This document shows, piece by piece, positions 5,628 to 10,529 of a stretch of 11,689 nt of DNA (the stretch's first letter is position 1; each line of letters begins with the position of its first letter). Both the position numbers and the translations under genes were made by a program. Source of the stretch: Nitrospinota bacterium (GTDB lineage Bacteria > UBA8248); contig JAPYQX010000064.1 in the NCBI GenBank assembly GCA_029937135.1, forward strand, positions 1 through 11,689. Reading direction: 5' to 3'. The notes below the pieces were generated by a model, which made no database searches, was not told where the DNA came from, and was given only the letters and a program-made list of their open reading frames with translations.

Positions 5628-6028
5628 GCTCCTCCGGCCCGGCCCCGCTTCAACCGCCCCATCACCTCGTCGGCGTCCCCGGCCCGGTTGTAGTCCTGAT
5701 CCAGGTTCCCGTCCCCGCAGGGGCTCTTCACCGCGAAAAACACGGCGGGCCCGCCCACGGCGACGACCCCGTGGCGCGTATTGCGCGGGATATGGACCAT
5801 GTCCCCTTTTTCGATGATTTGCTCTTCATCGCCGAGGATCATGTTCAATTTCCCCTCGATCATGAGCATGTACTGTTCCTCGTTGGGGTGAAAGTGGGGG
5901 GTCGGGCCCTCTCCATCCTGATAGGTGACAACGCCCGCCTTCATTAATTCGCCCGCTACGGATTTCGCCATGGCGGGCCCAGAGCTGGATTTCTTCGCCT
6001 CCATCTCCGAGATTTTATAGAACGGCAT
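5624..6028 (-). CDS. Small single-domain cupin protein
   Basis: The 134-residue protein is one beta-barrel cupin. Motif 1 is G-P-T-P-H-F-H-P-N-E-E-Q-Y with His45, His47 and Glu51, and motif 2 is GDMVHIPRNTRHGV with His86. This is a full 3-His/1-Glu metal site (Fe, Mn or Zn). Small cupins of this type are dioxygenases, isomerases or sugar/ligand sensors; the substrate cannot be told. The ATG at 6028 has GGAGG seven bases upstream. There is no signal peptide, so it should be cytoplasmic. The gene converges with metF, the two stop codons overlapping by four bases, so it is not in the metF operon. The C-terminal 25 residues are polar with an Arg/Gly end and may be disordered. Confidence 0.88.
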   Translation of the reverse strand: MPFYKISEMEAKKSSSGPAMAKSVAGELMKAGVVTYQDGEGPTPHFHPNEEQYMLMIEGKLNMILGDEEQIIEKGDMVHIPRNTRHGVVAVGGPAVFFAVKSPCGDGNLDQDYNRAGDADEVMGRLKRGRAGGA

Positions 6029-6119
6029 GATAGTCCTCCCGAAAAAGCGGCTCGCCGCCAGAGAGCGCCTGAGCGCGGCGCGAAAATATACCGGATGAAG
6101 CCCGAAGCGTATCAGCTAT

Positions 6120-6160
6120 GAGCGCCGTGGTCAGTTCGCTCCGACGAGGACACGGCGCTC
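6120..6160. repeat. Perfect 10-base inverted repeat (hairpin) upstream of the cupin gene
   Basis: GAGCGCCGTG (6120-6129) and CACGGCGCTC (6151-6160) are exact complements, with GTC/GAC extending the stem across a bulge. It lies between the minus-strand gene ending at 6198 and the cupin start at 6028. There is no T-run on either side, so it is not a standard intrinsic terminator. It could end transcription with Rho, protect the 3' end, or be a dispersed repeat. Confidence 0.55.
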
Positions 6161-6197
6161 CGGCGCGTGGTTAGTGCCTCGCGCGGGTGATGCGGGG

Positions 6198-6680
6198 CTA
6201 GGGCTCGGCGGGGTCCTGCGCCGAGAGGAACATCTCCCCGTCCATTCCGAGCGAGACGAACTCGAGCGAATCGTCCCGCGCAAGGAGATACCCCACCGTC
6301 TTCCCGTCGATATTCCTGATTTCGTAGAAGAGAAACTCGTGCGCCTCGGGATTGCCGTCGATGACGCTAAAGAGGGTTTCGTCCACGGTGGCGCCGGCGA
6401 TCATGTTGCTGCTTTCGATGTGCAGGGTTTGTCCCGGAAAGTTGACAACCACCGCGGCGATGTTCGTGTCGCTCCCGTAGACGGGGGCGACCGATCGAAG
6501 CCTCGTGACCCGGGCGGGGAGGTGAAGGTAGGAGGTGACCTCGGTTAGTTTAAACAGCCCGCTGGGCAGGTTTCCGGTGAACCCCGAGGCGGCCGCCGCC
6601 AATATGGCGAGCGCGGCCAGGCGGAGGAGGCTTTTAGCCCCGCCGCGGAGCCTGACACGCCGGGCAGACCTGTTCTTCAT
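6198..6680 (-). CDS. Exported or membrane-anchored protein of unknown function
   Basis: I do not recognise this 160-residue protein. The N terminus is strongly basic (about residues 2-18, rich in Arg and Lys) and is followed by a hydrophobic stretch LLRLAALAILAAAASGF (about 18-34), which fits a signal peptide or a single membrane anchor. The rest alternates hydrophobic and polar residues and looks beta-rich, with no Cys and an acidic Pro-rich end. The ATG at 6680 has a GAGGAG-like site about nine bases upstream. It lies 76 bases downstream of the FGE-like exported gene on the same strand, so the two may form a unit of envelope proteins. Confidence 0.7.
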   Translation of the reverse strand: MKNRSARRVRLRGGAKSLLRLAALAILAAAASGFTGNLPSGLFKLTEVTSYLHLPARVTRLRSVAPVYGSDTNIAAVVVNFPGQTLHIESSNMIAGATVDETLFSVIDGNPEAHEFLFYEIRNIDGKTVGYLLARDDSLEFVSLGMDGEMFLSAQDPAEP

Positions 6681-6756
6681 GTTTTCGGGCTCCTCGAGCA
6701 GACAGTCAAAAAATCAGATCCCGATTTCGATCTCGCCCGAGTCGTATGCCGGGAGA

Positions 6757-7377
6757 TCATGGCGACCCCGCCCGGCGCTGGAGCTTGAAACCGGGCTGGA
6801 GTTTGAAGCCGGGCAGGAGCGTCACACTGGGCTGAGGCCGGGCGCACCGGAAGCCCTTCACCTCGTTGGACCAGGTGGTGTGATAGGCGTGGGTGCAGTC
6901 ACAGGTGTCCCCACCCGGCCCACACAACAACTTGAAGCCCGCCTCGCCTCCCTTCACGTCCGTCAGGGTCCACTCCCAGGTCCACCACGGAAAATCGAGT
7001 TCCCTCGCCTCGCAGGCGGCGGTCCACTCCTGCACCGAGGGGAGGCGTTTGCCCCGCGCCTTGCAAAAGGCCGACGCCTGGTGCCAGTCGATGTTGACCG
7101 CGGGCCCGTCTTTGGGTGTGAGGGGCCGGCTGGCCGGTTGCTCACCCTTCTTCAGGGCGAAGGCCTCATACGCCGCCGCCGAGGCGGGCGTCCGATCAAG
7201 GCGCGCGCTGGCCGCCAGGGCGGGCGATGCGAATCCTGTCAGGATAAATCCCCCCAGGACGAATCCTGTAAGGACGAGCCTCGCTAGTGAGAGCCTCGTC
7301 AGTGTAAGCCTCGTTAGTGAGAGCATCGTCAGTGAGAAGAAGCCCACGGCGGTTTGGCTCCAACTGCGCGGGTCCAT
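6757..7377 (-). CDS. Short SUMF1/formylglycine-generating-enzyme-like exported protein with repeat-built signal peptide
   Basis: The protein has 206 residues from ATG 7377, with GGAGG eight bases upstream; a longer open frame from 7728 runs through AT-rich non-coding-looking DNA. Residues 15-49 are seven tandem pentapeptides forming the hydrophobic part of a signal sequence, with a likely signal-peptidase site after ASPALA (residue 55). Residues 92-120 match the FGE-sulfatase/EgtB/PvdO fold: PAVNIDWHQASAFCKARGKRLPS followed by EW. Residues 134-137 give the WEWT signature, and 175-180 the final GFRCAR. Between these blocks the usual 80-100 residues of the domain are mostly missing, so it is a minimal or eroded version. 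Five Cys residues around 152-178 may form disulfides. The C terminus repeats PGFKLQ twice. FGE relatives oxidise Cys or bind sulfoxide-forming substrates, but the key active-site Cys pair of true FGE cannot be assigned here. A structural role or a decaying gene is possible. Confidence 0.72.
   Translation of the reverse strand: MDPRSWSQTAVGFFSLTMLSLTRLTLTRLSLARLVLTGFVLGGFILTGFASPALAASARLDRTPASAAAYEAFALKKGEQPASRPLTPKDGPAVNIDWHQASAFCKARGKRLPSVQEWTAACEARELDFPWWTWEWTLTDVKGGEAGFKLLCGPGGDTCDCTHAYHTTWSNEVKGFRCARPQPSVTLLPGFKLQPGFKLQRRAGSP
6778..6813 (-). repeat. Two-copy 18-base tandem repeat encoding PGFKLQ
   Basis: Two adjacent 18-base units differing at two positions encode PGFKLQ-PGFKLQ at residues 189-200 of the FGE-like protein, close to its stop. 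It is the second tandem repeat in this gene. Confidence 0.75.
7231..7335 (-). repeat. Seven-copy 15-base minisatellite in the signal-peptide region
   Basis: Seven imperfect 15-base units (7231-7245 through 7321-7335) keep frame exactly and encode pentapeptides: four of the form (S/T)L(T/A)(R/M)L near the N terminus and three of the form (V/I)L(T/G)GF next to the cleavage site. Two subtypes suggest separate expansion of each. The block supplies the whole hydrophobic core. Confidence 0.88.
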
Positions 7378-7849
7378 AGTAAAAACCTCCGGGTTATGTC
7401 GCGCGGGTCTCATCCGCCGTTTCCGGTCGGGTGCCGAACAGTATGAAACCCTTTCCGTGATTCTCAGGTGTAATCGTTTCTTTTTCAATGGTGTTTTATC
7501 AATAGTGGCAAAAATGTCCGTATTTAAATAATAAATATCGATCTTGTATTCTTTTTCGTATATATTTAGTTTCGTTTTTATTTCGTCTCTATGGGGGAGG
7601 CGGAAGGAGCGGGGGGCGATGCCTCCCGGCTCGTAGCGCACTGCCCGTTGGCCGGGCGGTGCGTTGGTGATTCGTTTCAATATTCGGAATTTGTCCGGGC
7701 GGCCCGTCCTGTCAATTTCCCACCCCAACTCACTTCCAAGCGCCGGGGCATGAAGGCCGCTCCGCCCGTGTGCCCCGGCGCCCCCTGGAGCCCATCCAAA
7801 ATCCTCCTAGCGCGGGCCGCCCGGACATTTCTTTTGAGGAGGAACTGTA
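7378..7849. other. 472-base AT-rich divergent intergenic region
   Basis: It lies between the divergent FGE-like gene (minus) and the small gene at 7850 (plus), and must hold promoters for both. Positions 7440-7595 are very AT-rich for this genome, with runs of T and TATATATT-like sequence. I could not pick a -35/-10 pair with proper spacing for either direction. From 7600 the GC content rises again. No gene or structured RNA was recognised. Confidence 0.5.
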
Positions 7850-8062
7850 ATGGACGATCATGCATCCTACATCGGAGCCCACGAGCGCGAGTTGCGCGAC
7901 TTGGTGGACGAGGGGTTCGAGCTTCCCGACAAGGGGGTGGTTCTGATCTACCGCGACCGGAGACGGGACCGCCTCATTGTTCAGCTTTACCCGAATCGGA
8001 GGATAGCCGAGGCCCGGCCCGGCGGCTGCCGGATTCTCCCACTGTCGGAGGCGGTGGCCTGA
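7850..8062 (+). CDS. Small protein of unknown function (70 aa)
   Basis: I do not recognise the family. The ATG at 7850 has an excellent GAGGAGGAA ribosome site (7836-7844), which is the main reason to accept the gene. The protein is charged and soluble-looking: an acidic helical first part (residues 1-25, HERELRDLVDEGFELP), a central hydrophobic strand KGVVLIYRD (28-36), then a basic stretch and a second strand RLIVQLYPNRRI (41-52). A single Cys is at 60. The next gene starts 26 bases downstream on the same strand and encodes a DNA-binding-like protein, so the two are probably co-transcribed. Confidence 0.68.
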   Translation: MDDHASYIGAHERELRDLVDEGFELPDKGVVLIYRDRRRDRLIVQLYPNRRIAEARPGGCRILPLSEAVA

Positions 8063-8088
8063 GGGGGCCGGGCGCCGGTGGGCCGCCG

Positions 8089-8466
8089 ATGAAGAAAAAA
8101 ACCAAAAAACGAAAAGAATCAACGGAGCTGAACTCACAGTCCGCCTGGAGCCGGCCCGACCCGCGGCCCGCGTCGCGGATACTCGAGGAGGAGGCGCTCC
8201 TCATCAAGCCCATGCTGGCGAAGGTGCTTGGATATAAAAGCGTCCGGACCATCGATACCATCGTGGCCGAGGATTGCGCGAGCGAGTTGCCGGTGCTCCG
8301 GCCGGTCTATCTTCGCCGCCCGGCCGCGCGGAGGGATGGAAAAAGCGGCCCGCGTTTTCCATCCTTCAAGAGCCTCCGCTTCCGCCGCGAGGATATGACC
8401 GCCTATATCGTGAAAATGCAGGTCGATTTCCCCGCAGATCTGGAGTGGAAATTCGGGAAAAGTTGA
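8089..8466 (+). CDS. Excisionase/AlpA-like helix-turn-helix DNA-binding protein
   Basis: From ATG 8089 the protein has 125 residues. A very basic start (KKKTKKRK) is followed by ILEEEALLIKPMLAKVLGYKSVRTID (31-56), which fits the first two helices of a winged helix-turn-helix of the excisionase/AlpA/HTH_17 type (pattern LL-x-LA-x-LG-x-S-x-RT). The segment RFPSFKSLRFRREDMTAYI (89-107) matches the closing wing and helix (usually LRFRREDVEAYI). A Pro/Arg-rich insert of about 25 residues separates them and is longer than usual. Such proteins are regulators or directionality factors of prophages and integrative elements, but no integrase or attachment site is in view. The ribosome site is weak (GGTGGG), which fits coupling to the gene ending at 8062. 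The open frame extends upstream to 7591, but that part overlaps the small gene and is not protein-like. Confidence 0.7.
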   Translation: MKKKTKKRKESTELNSQSAWSRPDPRPASRILEEEALLIKPMLAKVLGYKSVRTIDTIVAEDCASELPVLRPVYLRRPAARRDGKSGPRFPSFKSLRFRREDMTAYIVKMQVDFPADLEWKFGKS

Positions 8467-8503
8467 TTCGCCGGGCCCGCTGTCGGCAGCGAAGCCCCTC
8501 CGC

Positions 8504-8540
8504 GAATTATGGATAATTCCCCCATAATTCTAAAATTTTT
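8504..8540 (+). terminator. AT-rich hairpin and T-run after the helix-turn-helix gene
   Basis: GAATTATGG (8504-8512) pairs perfectly with CCATAATTC (8522-8530) around a nine-base loop, followed by TAAAATTTTT. It lies 37 bases after the stop codon at 8466. The stem is weak in GC but complete, so it is a plausible terminator. Confidence 0.5.
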
Positions 8541-8638
8541 CGGAATCTTTTGGGTTTCTTCCGCTTTTCCCAGGGAAAATAGTGTTTCTTTCGGCCTGAA
8601 ATAGTGTGCTGGGCTACATCGCCGGGGCCTGCGCGCAT

Positions 8639-8675
8639 ACAAAAATCCCCCCGCCTCGGGCAGGGGGATTTTTGT
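8639..8675. terminator. Bidirectional intrinsic terminator between convergent transcription units
   Basis: Thirteen-base arms (8639-8651 and 8663-8675) pair perfectly: ACAAAAATCCCCC with GGGGGATTTTTGT, with GCC/GGC pairing inside the loop. The A-run on one side and T-run on the other give a U-tract on both strands. It serves the plus-strand helix-turn-helix unit and the minus-strand membrane-protein unit ending at 8702. Confidence 0.92.
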
Positions 8676-8701
8676 TGTTTCGGTGTTTCTATTTTCAGCC
8701 G

Positions 8702-8996
8702 TCAGTCGTTAAATCGGCCGAGCGGGCGCTCGATGGCGAACTTGTAGGGCGCCTTGAGGAGCGCGTCCTCGATGGGTTTGATGTCGTTGTTCCCGGCTTC
8801 GGTGAGCAGGGCGGCGGGAACGTATAAAATGCGCCCACCGCCATGGCGACTATCGCGACCGGCCGGACTATCAACAGGTCCCAGATCATCGCCAGGTCGT
8901 CCGTTTCATCGGCAAGATTGTGCGAACCGGCGCTGGCCGCCATGGGCAATGCGATCAGGGCCGCAACCAACCCGAGGGCAAGAACTTTTTTTTCAC
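8702..8996 (-). pseudogene. Small exported membrane protein, paralogue of the 9031-9357 gene, broken by two homopolymer frameshifts
   Basis: From a GTG at 8996 (GGGG-type ribosome site just upstream) the start MKKK is followed by A8 (plus-strand T8 at 8986-8993). Adding one A restores VLALGLVAALIALPMAASA, a good signal peptide. The frame then reads through DLLIVRPVAIVAMAVGAF. At T4 (plus-strand A4, 8826-8829) adding one T restores LYVPAALLTEAG and the end KAPYKFAIERPLGRFND, stopping at 8704-8702. With both bases restored the length is exactly 99 codons. As written, the middle frame continues into a Ser/Pro/Arg-rich tail to 8695. The restored protein shares DLLIVRP, the central hydrophobic segment, AP-Y--AI-RP-G and overall length with its upstream neighbour. 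It would sit in the inner membrane or periplasm; the function is unknown. Homopolymer sequencing error is as likely as true inactivation. Confidence 0.75.
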
Positions 8997-9030
8997 GGTT
9001 TTCCCCTTCTGATAGCCGCCGAGTGTGGGT

Positions 9031-9357
9031 TTACCGGGGGGTCCAGCTAAAATTCCCCATGGGCCGGTCGATGGCATTGGCATACGGCGCGTCTATCCAG
9101 CTTTTTTTGAGGCGCGCGGGGTTGTCACCGAAAAGCGGGTCAAGCAGCCAGGCGATCGGGTAGGAAAGCAGCGCGCCCGCGAGCACGATATAGTGGAACG
9201 GACGTACAATCAGGAGATCGAGAAGATAATTCCCCGCGCCGGGGTCGGCTGATTTCATTTCGGCGGCGTAGGCGGGTTGAGGGGAGAGAAGGGTCTGCGC
9301 CACCGGCGCGAAGGCAAGAGCCATTCCGAGAGTTACAATCACGCCCATTTTTTTCAT
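9031..9357 (-). CDS. Small exported membrane protein with DLLIVRP motif (108 aa)
   Basis: The ATG at 9357 is preceded by AAGGAAGG. Residues 1-32 form a signal peptide (KKMGVIVTLGMALAFAPVA, likely cut after AYA). The mature part begins with a short acidic linker, then DLLIVRP (47-53) and one strongly hydrophobic segment (about 54-72), and ends with a conserved-looking APYANAIDRPMGNFSW. Proteins of this layout, signal peptide, VRP motif, one membrane segment and a terminal RP-(L/M)-G, recur as uncharacterised proteins in proteobacteria as far as I know; I cannot name a family. The gene lies 53 bases after the glycine-zipper lipoprotein and 34 bases before its own paralogue, all on one strand, so a three-gene envelope operon ending at the 8639-8675 terminator is likely. 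Confidence 0.8.
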   Translation of the reverse strand: MKKMGVIVTLGMALAFAPVAQTLLSPQPAYAAEMKSADPGAGNYLLDLLIVRPFHYIVLAGALLSYPIAWLLDPLFGDNPARLKKSWIDAPYANAIDRPMGNFSWTPR

Positions 9358-9410
9358 CGCGTTTTCCTTCCTTCAATTGTGTTTAAAAAGAAAAAAGTCG
9401 GGCCTTTATC

Positions 9411-9899
9411 TTAACGAATAATCCGCCATGTGCCGTGGGGATTTCGGCAGGCCGTCCCTTTGGCTGTTTCGTTCTTTCCCCCCACCTGGATGGTCTGGGT
9501 GTACGGGCGGCAGGTGTCGCCCTTTGAGGTTTTATAGGACGGTTCGGGGGTGATAGTTCCGGCGTTGCCGGTATCGGGATTGCGCCACTCGGTGCTCCGC
9601 CCGGAGGGAGACTTTTCCAGCGAGGTTTGAGTCGTCCGCGCCATGAGCAGTCTGTCGCGCTCGTCGAGTTGCTTGCCGATCGCGCCGCCGAGGACCCCCC
9701 CGAGAATCGCCCCCGCGATGGTCGCCACCGTTCTGCCGCGGCCCTTGCCGATTCGGGAGCCGTAAAGGCCGCCGGCAATTCCGCCGAGGACCGTGCCTCC
9801 GGTTTCCTTGGTGATTCCGCCGGAGCGCCCACGACCGGCGCAACCGGCGAGGGTGACCGCGAATACCAAAATCAATCCGGATGAAAACCATCGTTTCAT
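9411..9899 (-). CDS. Glycine-zipper outer-membrane lipoprotein (17 kDa surface-antigen / RT0821-Lpp0805 type)
   Basis: The ATG at 9899 has GGAGG seven bases upstream; a longer in-frame start at 9965 would put charged residues ahead of the signal peptide. Residues 1-20 are a lipoprotein signal ending in the lipobox LAGC, with Cys20 as the lipidated residue. Residues 33-76 are two glycine-zipper segments (GGTVLGGIAGGLYGSRIGKG and GAILGGVLGGAIGKQLD), as in SlyB/17-kDa antigen proteins that insert in or lie on the outer membrane. Residues 80-162 form the C-terminal domain typical of the RT0821/Lpp0805 group, with motifs TEWRNPDTGNAGTITP, CRPYTQTI (Cys130) and GTACRNPHGTWRI (Cys151); the two Cys may form a disulfide. 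The role is thought to be envelope stability. It heads the minus-strand unit with the two small membrane-protein genes. Confidence 0.88.
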   Translation of the reverse strand: MKRWFSSGLILVFAVTLAGCAGRGRSGGITKETGGTVLGGIAGGLYGSRIGKGRGRTVATIAGAILGGVLGGAIGKQLDERDRLLMARTTQTSLEKSPSGRSTEWRNPDTGNAGTITPEPSYKTSKGDTCRPYTQTIQVGGKNETAKGTACRNPHGTWRIIR

Positions 9900-10137
9900 C
9901 GAAATGCCTCCCTGGAATACATTTATATGTGGCCGTTGCTCATTCCGGCTACGGAAGAGCGCCAAAGCAACGAAACTCTATCACTCTTGCCCTGCCGGGA
10001 AAAGGAACTGTTTTGGCCGGATTACGCCGGAATCGGGAATGATGTGACCGGCGTCTCACCCCGGGGGGCCTTTCTCCGCCTTGATTCGCCGGATCAGGGC
10101 GGAGGCGGCGTGCCCGGACCGGCCATCCCGCCCCCGG

Positions 10138-10378
10138 TGGCCCGATATCATTCTCATGGACTTGAGGATGCCCGTGATGAACGGCTATGAGGCCATCGAG
10201 CGCCTGAAGACGGACCCCATAACGAAGGGATATGCCCATCATCGCGGTGACCGCTCAGGCGATGGGGGAGGACCGGGAGCGTTGCTTCTAGGCGGGAGCC
10301 GACGGATACGTCACGAAACCCATCGACCGGAAATTCCTGACGCGGGAGGTCGGGCGCCTCCTTTCCAAAATCCCATGA
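10138..10378 (+). pseudogene. Remnant of a response-regulator receiver domain
   Basis: One frame encodes PDIILMDLRMPVMNGYEAIERLKTDPITK, the phosphorylation-site region of a receiver with its Asp. At 10227-10229 (GGG) the frame is lost. Removing one G restores TKDMPIIAVTAQAMGEDRERC, then an in-frame TAG (10289-10291) interrupts just before AGADGYVTKPIDRKFLTREVGRLLSK, ending with TGA at 10376-10378. The conserved Thr and Lys of the fold are still readable. The first half of the domain, with the acidic pair, is not recognisable upstream. The text is strikingly like the receiver at 932-1423, so the two came from related hybrid-kinase genes. It lies 152 bases before grdC and has no ribosome site. 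It is not expected to make a working protein. Confidence 0.82.
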
Positions 10379-10451
10379 ACATCGTTTGAAACTTCCGAAA
10401 ACCTCTTGACCGTTATCGAGATCATTCCGGAGCGCCTTGCCGCGGTGTTGA

Positions 10452-10471
10452 GAGCGGGCTTGCTCCCGCTC
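10452..10471. repeat. GAGCGGG/CCCGCTC hairpin between the receiver remnant and grdC
   Basis: Seven-base arms (10452-10458 and 10465-10471) pair perfectly around a six-base loop. No T-run follows on the plus strand, so it is not a standard terminator. It partly overlaps the candidate grdC -35 region. Confidence 0.4.
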
Positions 10472-10487
10472 CCGGTTCGGGTAATAT
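10460..10487 (+). promoter_or_regulatory. Candidate promoter for grdC
   Basis: TTGCTC (10460-10465) and TAATAT (10482-10487) are separated by 16 bases and would start transcription about 36 bases before the grdC ATG. Matches are moderate. The hairpin at 10452-10471 overlaps the -35 box. Confidence 0.35.
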
Positions 10488-10529
10488 CCTTCCACAATTC
10501 ACTTCTATCTCTCTAAGTGGGCTGACTCC

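Noticed and set aside
7378..7728. N-terminal extension of the FGE-like gene to a start at 7728
   Set aside because: The added part crosses AT-rich DNA and would bury the signal peptide in the middle of the protein, while the ATG at 7377 has a good GGAGG site.
10289..10291. In-frame TAG in the receiver remnant as a possible pyrrolysine codon
   Set aside because: The same remnant also has a frameshift and lacks its first half, so ordinary decay is the simpler explanation, and receivers are not known to use pyrrolysine at this site.
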